DNA from: JACDET01 sp035568375
Lineage (GTDB): Bacteria; Patescibacteriota; Microgenomatia; Levybacterales; UBA12049
DNA length: 39,448 bases
Direction of reading: 5' to 3'
Assembly: GCA_035568375.1 (NCBI GenBank)
Contig: DATMOG010000107.1
Location: forward strand, 1 to 39,448
The notes below the pieces were generated by a model that worked only from the letters and a program-made list of their open reading frames with translations, had not been told where the DNA came from and ran no database searches. The stretch's first letter is position 1. The number at the start of each line of letters is the position of its first letter. Both the position numbers and the translations under genes were made by a program. Of the stretch, positions 31,369 to 39,353 are shown piece after piece.

Positions 31369-31632
31369 ATGAAAAATATCTCTTCTCTTCAGGTAGCAAA
31401 ATTGTTTGATATATCTACTGATACATTACAATTTCTTGAAAAACAAGATCTCTCTATTTTCGTTTTCATTTTTAAAAATGTTCCTAACCATCGTCCTCGA
31501 TTGAAAACTAAGGTTACCTTTGCCAAATATTATAAGAATAATTACACAAAAGGATCAGTGGGAGAGAATAATATCTTTCAAGTTCTTGGATTTATAATTC
31601 CCTTACAGCAATTATTTATTGCATCAATTTAA
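31369..31632 (+). CDS. Small ORF with MerR-like N-terminal helix-turn-helix
   Basis: 87 residues. The first 26 (SSLQVAKLFDISTDTLQFLE) resemble the winged-helix start of MerR-type or excisionase-like DNA-binding proteins, where xVAKLxxIsxxTLrxxEk is typical. The remainder matches nothing I know and has odd composition, so it may be a truncated or frameshifted regulator. The ATG lies 3 bases after operator 3, placing it under the same predicted repressor. It precedes the triple-PAS kinase by 50 bases. Confidence 0.45.
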   Translation: MKNISSLQVAKLFDISTDTLQFLEKQDLSIFVFIFKNVPNHRPRLKTKVTFAKYYKNNYTKGSVGENNIFQVLGFIIPLQQLFIASI

Positions 31633-31682
31633 AACGTATATAATTTCAATTATGCTATAGTTAGGCAAGTAACAATGATAAC

Positions 31683-34163
31683 ATGAAACAAGAAGAAAGA
31701 GCTAATCAAAAAAAAATATTGGAGTCTGTACCAGGACTTATTACAGTATATAACATACATAGCGGTAAATTTATTTATATTAATGATTCCATCAAAAAGA
31801 TCTTAGGATATTCAAAAAATAAATTTCCTTTAGGAGGAGTATCCTTGATTACTTCATTAGTTCATCCTGAGGATAGAAAAAGATTATTGGAAGGGAATGC
31901 TGCTGCTTTAAAAAAAGCAAACACTAATGCGCATAAAGAAGTAAAAAATGAGCCAATAGTTACATTTGAATATCGCATAAAACACAAGAACGGGTCATGG
32001 CGATGGCTAAAAACAGATGGTGTTATTTACGGACGAGATAAAAATGGCAAAGTGGAATATGTTATGAATATTTCTATTGACATAACTGAACGGAAAGAAG
32101 CTGAATTAAAAGAAAGTGAACAATGGAAAATAACGCAAGAAATATTGAAAAAGAGTGAAGAACGCTATCGGTTTGCCCTTGAAGCAGGTAAAATTGGTGT
32201 ATGGGAATGGGATATACAAAAAAACTCAATATATTGGTCAGATCGTGTGTACGAGTTTTACGGAACATCCCCAAAAAAATTTGACGTAACATATGAAAAT
32301 TTTAGAAAGCAACTCCATCCTGATGATAAAAAAATAGCTGAAAAAGAAATTAAAATGGCTATAGATGGTATTAAGGATTACGATATAACGTATCGAATTA
32401 TTACTCTTCAAGGTGAAACAAGATGGATAACCTCAAGAGCATTGGTTACCCGTGATTCTCTAGGAATCCCTCAATATATGTTAGGAGCAACTCTGGATAT
32501 TACTGAACAAAAAATTATTGAGGAGGCGGTTCGTAGAAGGGAAAAACATTTTCGTGCTTTGGCTGATAATGTACCAAACCTCGTATGGATAGCACATGCC
32601 GATGGATATATATTTTGGTATAATTCGCGATGGTATAAATATACAGGAACAAAGCCAAAGCAAATGGAAGGGGGAGGTTGGCAATTAGTTCTTGATGTTA
32701 CGACTCTTCCACAGGTACTTAAGGTATGGACAAGGTCAATAAAAAACGGCAAGCCGTTTGAAATGGTTTTTTCTCTTAAAGGTGCAGATGGAGTATATAG
32801 ACCTTTTTTAACAAAAGTGGTACCAATAAAAAATGATAAAGGAAAAATAATTCAATGGTTTGGTACAAATACTGATATATCCAAACAAAAGGATGTGGAA
32901 GATAAATTAAAGGATAGCAAAGCTAAATTTGTTTTATTAGCAGAAGCAAGTAAAATGCTTTCATCATCGCTTGATTATCAAAAAACACTCCAAAATGTTA
33001 CAAACTTAGCGATCAAATATTTGTCTACCTGGTGCTTCGTAGATATCATTCGTAATGATGGAACTGTAGAACTTATTGCTGTTGCACATAAAAATCAAAA
33101 AGAAGTAAAAAGGGTAAAACAATATAGGAATCTTCATCCTATAGACATGAATGCAAAAATTGGTGTGCCAAAGGTACTTAAAACTGGTACTTCGGAGTAT
33201 TATCCGATAATTACTGATAAGATGTTAGTTGTAAATTTAAAAAATGAAGAAGAATTACAGTTTGCAAGAAGTTTAGAAATTACTTCTATAATGATTGTCC
33301 CACTTTGTCTTAAGAATAAATGTATTGGTGCAATGACATTTATAGCAACTGATATTCATAAACATTATACAAAGGATGACTTAGCAATTGCAGAGGACTT
33401 AGCAAATCGTTCTGTAATGGCGATAGAAAATGCACAACTATATACTAAAGCACAAAGTGCTATTACGCTTCGAGATGAATTTATTTCTGTTGTGTCTCAT
33501 GAGCTGAAGACACCCTTAACTTCTCTTAAATTGTATACACAAGTTCTGCAAAAAGAATTATTAAATAGTAAATCAACAAAATTATTTTCTAAGTTAGATG
33601 AACAAATTAATAATCTATCTGTGTTAATTAACGATTTACTCAATGCTTCAAAGTTGCAACATGGTAAATTAGAATTTAATAATGAAGAGATTGATCTTAA
33701 TGAAGTTCTTAGGGAAGCTGTCGAAGATATACAAAAAACTGATAAAAAACATATTATTATTGTGAAAGGCAAAATTATAAAGAGTATTTATGCTGATAGA
33801 TATCGTATTTATCAAGTAATTACGAATCTCCTGACTAATGCTATTAAGTATTCTCCCGATGCAACTAAAGTTATTGTACAATTGACTCCAGAAAAAGAAA
33901 TTGCTCGGGTAAGCGTGCGTGATTTTGGCATTGGCATTAATAAAGAAGACCAGAAGATCATATTTAATCAATTTTATCGGATAACGAGCCCTGAACGGAA
34001 AATCTTTCCTGGATTTGGTATGGGACTTTACATAGCCAATGAAATAATACGACGTTATTGCGGTAAGATGCATGTAAAGAGTACAAAAGGAAAAGGAGCA
34101 GTATTTAGTTTTATATTGCCCTATAAAAAAAATAATAACTTTTATCCAACCGAAGATGCTTAA
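31683..34163 (+). CDS. Cytoplasmic histidine kinase, PAS-PAS-PAS-GAF-HisKA-HATPase
   Basis: 826 residues without membrane helices. Three PAS/PAC modules (about 10-138, 160-275 and 287-402; closing motifs ISIDITERKEAE, ATLDITEQK, NTDISKQKD), a GAF domain (about 415-585, CFVDIIRNDGTVELIAVAH, IMIVPLCLKNKCIGAMTF), His606 in VVSHELKTP, N box about 714-722 (TNLLTNAIKYS), DFGIGI (747-752) and GFGMGLYI (777-784). PAS 3 has the AHADGYIFWYN form common in sensory kinases. No regulator gene follows it, so it may share the receiver at 30933. A TATAGT lies about 21 bases before its start. Confidence 0.94.
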   Translation: MKQEERANQKKILESVPGLITVYNIHSGKFIYINDSIKKILGYSKNKFPLGGVSLITSLVHPEDRKRLLEGNAAALKKANTNAHKEVKNEPIVTFEYRIKHKNGSWRWLKTDGVIYGRDKNGKVEYVMNISIDITERKEAELKESEQWKITQEILKKSEERYRFALEAGKIGVWEWDIQKNSIYWSDRVYEFYGTSPKKFDVTYENFRKQLHPDDKKIAEKEIKMAIDGIKDYDITYRIITLQGETRWITSRALVTRDSLGIPQYMLGATLDITEQKIIEEAVRRREKHFRALADNVPNLVWIAHADGYIFWYNSRWYKYTGTKPKQMEGGGWQLVLDVTTLPQVLKVWTRSIKNGKPFEMVFSLKGADGVYRPFLTKVVPIKNDKGKIIQWFGTNTDISKQKDVEDKLKDSKAKFVLLAEASKMLSSSLDYQKTLQNVTNLAIKYLSTWCFVDIIRNDGTVELIAVAHKNQKEVKRVKQYRNLHPIDMNAKIGVPKVLKTGTSEYYPIITDKMLVVNLKNEEELQFARSLEITSIMIVPLCLKNKCIGAMTFIATDIHKHYTKDDLAIAEDLANRSVMAIENAQLYTKAQSAITLRDEFISVVSHELKTPLTSLKLYTQVLQKELLNSKSTKLFSKLDEQINNLSVLINDLLNASKLQHGKLEFNNEEIDLNEVLREAVEDIQKTDKKHIIIVKGKIIKSIYADRYRIYQVITNLLTNAIKYSPDATKVIVQLTPEKEIARVSVRDFGIGINKEDQKIIFNQFYRITSPERKIFPGFGMGLYIANEIIRRYCGKMHVKSTKGKGAVFSFILPYKKNNNFYPTEDA

Positions 34164-34168
34164 TATAA

Positions 34169-34192
34169 TTTCATTTTTGGTTAAAAATGAAA
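34169..34192 (+). terminator. AT-rich inverted repeat after the triple-PAS kinase
   Basis: TTTCATTTTT-GGTT-AAAAATGAAA, a perfect 10-bp stem starting 6 bases after the stop codon. Weak because it is AT-only apart from one pair, but the position suits a transcript end. Confidence 0.45.
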
Positions 34193-34238
34193 CGTATATA
34201 GGTTACATAGGTTTATAGAGTAAACAATCGGCATCCGA

Positions 34239-34320
34239 TTTTTAGTATTTTAAAATTCCTCATGCAATCATCGAATAAAGAAAGAATAATTATTCAGAAA
34301 TAAATAGGGGAGGAATAATC
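34239..34320 (+). repeat. Dispersed repeat, partial copy D
   Basis: Shares with the repeats at 36938, 38017 and 38928 the segment from the TTTAG-like leader end through an ATG (34262), AATAAAGAAAGAAT and ATTCA, to a closing GGGGAGGA. Its second mini-ORF reads MQSSNKERIIIQK and then stops. The promoter and first mini-ORF are not recognisable. It lies upstream of the PAP2-UbiA pair. Confidence 0.6.
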
Positions 34321-34403
34321 CATTCAGAACCACTCATTTAAAAATGGCATTGATTTTTTTGAAGACTTGATAAGATCGCTAAACAAGTGTTAATCTGGAT
34401 TAT

Positions 34404-34874
34404 ATGAATGTGTTTAATAATAAAAATATAATACAGTACTTTATAAATGAATTTTGGACTTCCATAACACTCTTGGGAACACCGATATTTTATATAATTA
34501 TTATTTTGCTAATTTCACATTTCAATTTAAATTTTAATCCAATTAAAACACTCATAGAATTTTTGCTTCTTGAGATACTTTGTTTTTTTCTTAAAATATT
34601 TATTTCCAAAAGTCGTCCAGAGAAATCTATAAAAAGAGTTTTTGTTAATTTATACCAAGAGAGGAGTTTTCCAAGTATTCATAGTGCTCGTGTGAGTCTA
34701 CTTTGTTATATTTTTTTTAATACTTTGCCTGAATTAAATTTTATTTTTGCCACTATTGTCATCCTTGTGGGATATTCGCGGATTTATATTCGGGAACATG
34801 ATTATATAGATGTACTTGGAGGTGTTTCTCTTGGATTACTTTTTGGATTATGTTGGACAATATTTTACGTATAA
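34404..34874 (+). CDS. PAP2-family membrane phosphatase
   Basis: 156 residues with about five helices. The three phosphatase motifs are KIFISKSRP (Lys64 to Pro72), PSIHSAR (90-96, catalytic acid His93) and SRIYIREHDYID (Ser125-Asp136, nucleophile His132). Such enzymes remove phosphate from lipid phosphates, for example polyprenyl pyrophosphate. Its stop overlaps the start of a UbiA-type prenyltransferase (TAATG), so the two act together. In mycobacteria a UbiA enzyme (DPPR synthase) and a PAP2 phosphatase are likewise neighbours in decaprenyl-phospho-ribose formation; a similar lipid-linked pentose role is inference. A TAATCT box lies 7 bases before the start. Confidence 0.85.
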   Translation: MNVFNNKNIIQYFINEFWTSITLLGTPIFYIIIILLISHFNLNFNPIKTLIEFLLLEILCFFLKIFISKSRPEKSIKRVFVNLYQERSFPSIHSARVSLLCYIFFNTLPELNFIFATIVILVGYSRIYIREHDYIDVLGGVSLGLLFGLCWTIFYV

Positions 34875-35662
34875 TGAAAAAGCTTAAACCTTATATTTCA
34901 TTGATGCGACTTAATTATCAAGTAAATTTTATTGAAGTAATCGCAGGTGTGATTTTCGTCTCTCCTCTATCGTCGTTGCCATTCTCTACAATCTTTTTGA
35001 AAGTTTTGCTTTTATTTTTTTGTTTTGGCATATTGTATGGGGGGATTTATACTCTTAACGACATTGCAGATATTGAGGAAGATAAAAAAGATAGGCGTAA
35101 GAAGCTTAGAGCACTACCTTCTGGCAAAATTTCGATACGTAACGCATTAACTTACTCTATTTTCCTAATGATACTAGGTATTTCTTTGGCATTTCTTTTA
35201 TTAAGTGGCATTGTAGGAGAGATTTTTCTACTTTTTTTGATTATTAATCTTTTTTATACATTTTTATTTAAAAGGATTGCTTTTGTAGAATTATTGGTAA
35301 ATTGCCTTACACATCCTTTGCGTTTGGTGCTAGGTGCTAGTTTGTTTGGTGGAAGTATCCCGCTTCTTTTTCTGTTGGGGGTTTATTTTGTCACTACAGG
35401 GTTTGGTTTAAAAATACGGCTTATTATGATGGAGAATGACGGAGTAGTTTCTCGTCCAAGCTTACACTATTATACAGAATCTCGCATTACAATTTTGAAG
35501 TTTTTGTTTATTATATTAATAATAGTTTCCACACTATTTGATGGTAAAACAGATGTAGGTTGGTATATCTTTTTACTATTTTTATATATGATGTTTGTGT
35601 TAGATTTACCTTTTTTTGCATTTTTTGGAAAACTTTTTCGTCGTGTATATATAGGAAGATAA
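34874..35662 (+). CDS. UbiA-family prenyltransferase
   Basis: 262 residues, about eight or nine helices. The first Asp-rich motif is LNDIADIEEDKKDRRKKLRA (Asn62, Asp63, Asp66, Asp70), matching the prenyl-diphosphate/Mg site, followed by LPSGKIS as in the K..RP...G pattern. The second motif usually rich in Asp is replaced by GLKIRLIMMEN, closer to the KR-type second motif of DPPR synthases than to menaquinone enzymes. The start ATG shares bases with the preceding PAP2 stop. The acceptor is unknown; a phospho-pentose acceptor is suggested only by the pairing and the motif. Confidence 0.82.
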   Translation: MKKLKPYISLMRLNYQVNFIEVIAGVIFVSPLSSLPFSTIFLKVLLLFFCFGILYGGIYTLNDIADIEEDKKDRRKKLRALPSGKISIRNALTYSIFLMILGISLAFLLLSGIVGEIFLLFLIINLFYTFLFKRIAFVELLVNCLTHPLRLVLGASLFGGSIPLLFLLGVYFVTTGFGLKIRLIMMENDGVVSRPSLHYYTESRITILKFLFIILIIVSTLFDGKTDVGWYIFLLFLYMMFVLDLPFFAFFGKLFRRVYIGR

Positions 35663-35735
35663 ACAATTTTTATTCTTGTTTAATAGAAGTTCATTAAACT
35701 GACTGGAGTAATTTATGCGTTTCAGTTTTATACAA

Positions 35736-36236
35736 CTAGTTGCGGTTTCGATTAAATTCTATAATTGTGTCTACATCTCTCTTATCTTGTATCCTGCCGA
35801 ATTCTGGGCCCATACCTTCTTTGATTCTAGCAACATCATCCAGAGTTGCTACTACCAGACCATTACCATAAGGATAAGGATGTGCTCCTTTAAATAAATC
35901 TCGATTCGCTTTGCCACTAAATGGGCCATTCGTTGGGAATATTTCTATAGACAGGCTTCCTTCTTTTACTATTGTATATCTTGGAAAAAAATTAGCACGA
36001 TCTGGTTTCAAAACACGCCCTAAATAATCGAATACTGTTTGAGATACTACTACATCAACATCATGAGGATCTCGTTCAATTCCGTGTAACTTCATAGCTG
36101 TAGAGCTTACAATAACTGCTTGATCAGGTGGTAATTGCAATGATGCTAACGTGCATAAGGCTTTTTCTAATGGAGAGGATGTTGGAAGACAGAATCCATT
36201 TGGTCTTTGGTCAAATCTTATATTATTCTCAGTCAT
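35736..36236 (-). CDS. Nucleotidyltransferase-like protein
   Basis: 166 residues. VIVSSTAMKLHGIERDPHDVDVVVS (about 41-65) has the G/S-S helix and D-x-D pattern of the pol beta-type nucleotidyltransferase fold used by MNT and AbiE-like families, with the third acidic position probably in SLSIEIFP. DDVARIKEGM and RDVDTIIEF follow as in proteins annotated as NTP-transferase-like antitoxin or toxin parts. No partner of the HEPN type is adjacent. TATAAT sits exactly 7 bases before the ATG. Enzyme activity is not assured. Confidence 0.7.
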   Translation of the reverse strand: MTENNIRFDQRPNGFCLPTSSPLEKALCTLASLQLPPDQAVIVSSTAMKLHGIERDPHDVDVVVSQTVFDYLGRVLKPDRANFFPRYTIVKEGSLSIEIFPTNGPFSGKANRDLFKGAHPYPYGNGLVVATLDDVARIKEGMGPEFGRIQDKRDVDTIIEFNRNRN

Positions 36237-36621
36237 GGCAGATATTATATCATATCTTATAGTATTTATACAGTATCTAGCAACTGTTATTTTTTAGAGC
36301 AAATTCGAGTTTAACCAGTAGAGAAATAATTTTGAGTTTACAAGTTTATACTAAAAATTAGACATTATGTTTTGCGGTTACTATAGAATAAATATTTGAG
36401 ATGAGTTATTTCTCAATAGAATTTTTTCGTTTCTTCAATTTCTCATAAACATAGGTTATTGAAAGTAAGCTCGGGGCATATGGCTAAAAAAGCGCTATGC
36501 CATTTCAGAATAATGGAATAGTTATCATTTATTGGATATATTATTTAGTGTTTTTTGTATGTTGATGTTTGTGTATGCCTAAACCCAAAAGTTTTGTTAT
36601 AATGTACTTCGTAAAAATACT
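36237..36621. other. Gene-free region with one imperfect hairpin and a promoter
   Basis: GGCATATGGC-N7-GCGCTATGCC (36475-36501) can fold with two internal mismatches. TATAAT near 36597 precedes the small ORF at 36622. Nothing else was identified. Confidence 0.4.
36244..36249 (-). promoter_or_regulatory. Leaderless -10 box of the nucleotidyltransferase-like gene
   Basis: TATAAT, then ATCTGCC and ATG. Confidence 0.55.
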
Positions 36622-36882
36622 ATGAAAGAACATAATTTTGGGCCTAAAGATTCAGGCAACGATGCTGAAGCACAGAGATTACTTGGTACTGTAGTCTATC
36701 GTCAAAAAGGAAGAGTTATTAAATTTGCAGGAGAAACTCCTGCAGAAGCAGCAGAACGAATAAGAGGAGAAAGAAGGCAAGAGTGGCTACCAAATACTCT
36801 TCCTAGTTCTACTTCGTTTGTAACACTTCCGTTGCAGTATATTCTCTATTCTTTGAATCGTTTAAGAAATAAGCCACAGTAA
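36622..36882 (+). CDS. Small hypothetical protein
   Basis: 86 residues, charged, no signal peptide. Phrases such as RLLGTVVYRQKGRVIKFAG and TPAEAAERIRGERRQEWLP look like a folded helix-rich domain, ending in a basic tail LNRLRNKPQ. I do not recognise it. The TATAAT about 20 bases upstream supports expression. It stands between the nucleotidyltransferase-like gene and a dispersed repeat; a role with either is not evident. Confidence 0.5.
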   Translation: MKEHNFGPKDSGNDAEAQRLLGTVVYRQKGRVIKFAGETPAEAAERIRGERRQEWLPNTLPSSTSFVTLPLQYILYSLNRLRNKPQ

Positions 36883-36937
36883 GAATATGAATCTTTTAAT
36901 GGGGAGTCATTTATAACTACTTATTTCGTGATTTATT

Positions 36938-37074
36938 GCTATAATTAGCTTCATGAATGTTTCTGCAGGAATTGTCAGGACACTGTCCCATCTTTAGCAT
37001 TCCGCTTCAGTTTCCTCATACCGCCGCCCAATAAGGCTAAAATAATTATTCAAAGAGATCAGCGGGGGAGGATA
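36938..37074 (+). repeat. Dispersed repeat, copy A
   Basis: TATAAT (36940-36945), 7 bases, a 14-codon ORF MNVSAGIVRTLSHL with stop (36953-36997), a 22-base spacer, then a second reading IPPPNKAKIIIQRDQRGRII whose start codon has become ATA. It ends at GGGGGAGGATA. It is closest to copy C in nucleotides. It lies upstream of the S33 peptidase gene. Confidence 0.8.
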
Positions 37075-37102
37075 ATAAGATCCGAAGTGCCAAAAATTTT
37101 GT

Positions 37103-37124
37103 TATAATTCGCAGCTCTGCTGCG
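37103..37124 (+). promoter_or_regulatory. TATAAT with REP-like hairpin before the peptidase gene
   Basis: TATAAT (37103-37108) followed by CGCAGC-TCT-GCTGCG (37110-37124). The hairpin centre GC-TCT-GC is identical to that of the hairpin at 39327-39347 upstream of the transposase start. Confidence 0.55.
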
Positions 37125-37146
37125 GAGTAGTTCATTGTGTCTATTA

Positions 37147-38001
37147 ATGAAGAGAGAAGAAGGATTTATCGATGTACCAGGAGGAAATGTTTGGTATGAG
37201 ATAGTTGGGAATAAAGAAGCAACTCCGCTTATTGCTCTTCATGGTGGCCCGGGCTATCCGCATGATTCGTTAGAGTCTCTTGAATATCTTGCAGACGAGC
37301 GAAAAGTGATCTTTTATGACCAGCTTGGATGCGGTAACTCAAAAAGAACGACTGATAAATCGCTTTGGACTGTTGATCATTTTGTCAGAGAATTACAAAA
37401 AATCGTTAAAGAGCTCAAGCTAAAAAAATATCATATTCTTGGTCACTCCTGGGGAGCTGGACTTGCTGTCTCGTTTGCATTTAGTAAACCGTCTGGACTA
37501 CAGAGTCTTATTCTTACTGATCCGTATATCAGTACACCGCATTGGGAGAAAGATGCAAATCGTCTGTTGAGCACAATGCCACCAGCTATGCAGAGAGCGC
37601 TTAAAGAAGGAAAAACAACATCCAAACAGTTTCAAGAAGCAAGAAAAGAATTTTATTTTCGTCATGTGTATCGGTTTAAAAAATTTCCTGTTGCGTGTAT
37701 AAGGGCAGATCATAAAATGAATGGAGAAATGTATCGGTATATGTGGGGGCCAGAAGAATTTGATCCAAGAGGAACGCTGAAAACATTTGATCTCACACCT
37801 CGGCTTTCTGAGATAAAAATTCCTGTGCTACTTTTATGTGGTCGTTTTGATGAAGCGACACCAGAATCGTTGCAGTATTTTCATCCATTATTACCTAATG
37901 CTACGATGAAAGTGTTTGAAAAAAGCGCTCATATGCCACATTGGACAGAAAAAGAAGTATATATGACAACAGTTCGCAGATTTCTTCGGAATATCTTCTA
38001 A
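37147..38001 (+). CDS. Alpha/beta hydrolase, proline iminopeptidase-like (S33)
   Basis: 284 residues. The start VPGGNVWYEIVG and oxyanion segment LHGGPGYPHDSLESL are typical of proline-specific S33 peptidases. The catalytic triad is Ser101 in LGHSWGAG, Asp235 in GRFDEATPE and His262 in SAHMPHW. A cap region (about 125-215) is present. It would release N-terminal proline from peptides in the cytoplasm; esterase activity is an alternative. The ATG at 37147 is preferred over a TTG four codons earlier. It is flanked on both sides by dispersed repeats, which suggests an inserted or mobile cassette. Confidence 0.88.
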   Translation: MKREEGFIDVPGGNVWYEIVGNKEATPLIALHGGPGYPHDSLESLEYLADERKVIFYDQLGCGNSKRTTDKSLWTVDHFVRELQKIVKELKLKKYHILGHSWGAGLAVSFAFSKPSGLQSLILTDPYISTPHWEKDANRLLSTMPPAMQRALKEGKTTSKQFQEARKEFYFRHVYRFKKFPVACIRADHKMNGEMYRYMWGPEEFDPRGTLKTFDLTPRLSEIKIPVLLLCGRFDEATPESLQYFHPLLPNATMKVFEKSAHMPHWTEKEVYMTTVRRFLRNIF

Positions 38002-38016
38002 AGTAACAAAAATTCT

Positions 38017-38160
38017 GCTAGAATTATCTTCATGAAAGTCTCAGCGAGAACTCTCAGAATACTGTCCCATCGTTAGAATTTAGATTCAGTTTCTTCATGC
38101 CACCGCCAAATAAAGAAAGAATTATTAATCAAAGACACGAATTGGGAAGAATAGTAAAAA
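38017..38160 (+). repeat. Dispersed repeat, copy B (most intact)
   Basis: TAGAAT (38019-38024), 7 bases, then MKVSARTLRILSHR with stop (38032-38076), a 20-base spacer, then an ATG-started second ORF (38097). Compared with copy A, four codon differences in the first ORF are synonymous (Val, Ser, Ala, Arg), as are several in the second. This is the only copy with both reading frames open. Confidence 0.8.
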
Positions 38161-38180
38161 TGAGAGTAGCGTCTTTCTAG
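38097..38180 (+). CDS. 27-residue mini-ORF of repeat copy B
   Basis: Reads MPPPNKERIINQRHELGRIV followed by seven more residues and a stop that overlaps the toxin gene stop by four bases. The first 20 residues are shared with the other repeat copies; the tail is not. It may be the surviving N-terminus of a lost larger protein. Function unknown. Confidence 0.3.
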   Translation: MPPPNKERIINQRHELGRIVKMRVASF

Positions 38181-38593
38181 TGCTGTGGTAATAGATACCC
38201 TTTTTTTCTAAATATATCATCAAATCCAAAAATCTCTTTAGTTTCATAAGTATCTGCAAGTACCATTACTAAACAATCTGTATACGAGAGAGAAACAGAT
38301 ATTTGTTTAAGTTTTTGTATAGCTAGTTCTCTTAATGCAATATCTGCTTCCACTATATCAAACGCTGAGCTTGTAAGTATATTATTTCCCAATTCTTCTT
38401 GTGTCTTTTTTCCTAATTTTTTACCAACAATATTTAAAAGTTCAGTGAAGACATCGCCAAGCAGTATTGTTCTTCGATTATTTTGAAAGAGTAGCTTAGC
38501 AATATTTTTTGCTTTATTATGTAGCGCATCATCAATAGAGTAAAGTGCAAAGAAAGCACTTGTGTCTACGATAACAGGTTTATGAAGATCCAT
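38177..38593 (-). CDS. PIN-domain toxin, VapC type
   Basis: 138 residues. The PIN fold starts KPVIVDTSAFFALY (Asp10), then LGDVFTELLNIVG (acidic Glu), SYTDCLVMVLADTY and FGFDDIFRKKG, giving the usual acidic Mg-binding set of a ribonuclease. The ATG at 38593 is chosen because the longer frame overlaps the antitoxin gene. It overlaps the antitoxin stop by 14 bases, as is normal for vapBC operons. The toxin would cut RNA when the antitoxin is lost. Confidence 0.87.
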   Translation of the reverse strand: MDLHKPVIVDTSAFFALYSIDDALHNKAKNIAKLLFQNNRRTILLGDVFTELLNIVGKKLGKKTQEELGNNILTSSAFDIVEADIALRELAIQKLKQISVSLSYTDCLVMVLADTYETKEIFGFDDIFRKKGYLLPQH

Positions 38594-38816
38594 ATAGTTC
38601 CTCATCAATTTTAAGAGAACCTTGAGGATCAAGTCCGCGAACACCTTTATCTGCAAGTTCCAAAAAGAATTTTCCTGCATTTTCTTTCTTTTTTGTTTTC
38701 AAAGCGTAACTTAATAAATCGCGAACTAGTTGTGCTGTTGATTTTTGCTCCTTTGCAGCAATTGTTCGAAGTGTGTTATATAAAGGTTTTGGCAGGTAAA
38801 GTTGGGTTCTAATCAT
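38580..38816 (-). CDS. Ribbon-helix-helix antitoxin, VapB type
   Basis: 78 residues. RTQLYLPKPLYNTLRTIAA is the ribbon strand and first helix of a MetJ/Arc fold, followed by STAQLVRDLLSYAL as helix 2. The flexible C-terminal half (GVRGLDPQGSLKIDEELYGSS) should wrap the toxin. It precedes the toxin in one operon with coupled translation and is expected to repress its own promoter through the ATACAT repeats upstream. Confidence 0.85.
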   Translation of the reverse strand: MIRTQLYLPKPLYNTLRTIAAKEQKSTAQLVRDLLSYALKTKKKENAGKFFLELADKGVRGLDPQGSLKIDEELYGSS

Positions 38817-38864
38817 ACATTTGATGTATACATATAATGTATATTATTTTTATTAAATTGTCAA
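38815..38864 (-). promoter_or_regulatory. vapBC promoter with two tandem operators
   Basis: Minus strand TTGACA (38859-38864), 17-base spacer, TACATT (38836-38841). Two identical inverted repeats ATACAT-N3-ATGTAT (38815-38829 and 38828-38842) overlap the -10 box and the start codon, well placed for autorepression by the RHH protein. Confidence 0.75.
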
Positions 38865-38927
38865 TAGTTAAATTGGAGACTTATAGAGACAAATCACGTA
38901 GTATGTGGTATTTCGTAATTGCAACAT

Positions 38928-39062
38928 TGTATAAGTAGCTTCATGAATGTTCTGCAGGAATTGTCAGGACACTGTCCCATCTTTAGAATTTAGGTTCAGT
39001 TTTCGCATGCCGTCTCCGAATAATGCTTATTATCAAAAGAGATGAACTGGGGAGGATAGTGT
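38928..39062 (+). repeat. Dispersed repeat, copy C
   Basis: TATAAG (38930-38935), 7 bases, ATG. One base is missing relative to copy A, so the first ORF is frameshifted. The second ORF starts MPSPNNAYYQKR and stops, with the conserved GRIV end in another frame. Otherwise nearly identical to copy A for most of its length. It lies between vapBC and the transposase. Confidence 0.78.
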
Positions 39063-39326
39063 CATCATTAGCTCCTAATATATACCAAATATAAACGCAG
39101 TTGAGATAGCCTCGCGTAAATATACAATACTATTAACTGACTCCTTGGAAGAAGCAAAAAGAGACAAATTTGAATTATAAAAACAACAAATACGTATTTG
39201 AACACGAGAGGAATACGAAAGCCTGCCATAGCAGGTATATTAAGCTATTGGAAATTGTCTAGTCGATTTGAGATAATGAGCGGACTAAAGTAAAGAATAA
39301 CTCTTTAACTATAATCGAAAAGATTT
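39063..39326. other. Gene-free region before the transposase
   Basis: A small hairpin CCTGC-N4-GCAGG (about 39223-39236) and a TATAAT near 39310 are present. The region may include the left end of the IS element; no gene seen. Confidence 0.35.
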
Positions 39327-39347
39327 CCTCGAAGCTCTGCTTCGGGG
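39327..39347 (+). repeat. REP-like hairpin upstream of the transposase start
   Basis: CCTCGAAGC-TCT-GCTTCGGGG, a 9-bp stem with one G-T pair, directly before a TATAAT box. It shares its centre with the hairpin at 37110-37124. Confidence 0.6.
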
Positions 39348-39353
39348 TATAAT

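Noticed and set aside
36938..39062. CRISPR array
   Set aside because: The repeat copies are over 100 bases long, spaced by whole genes and unevenly diverged; there are no short regular repeats or cas genes.
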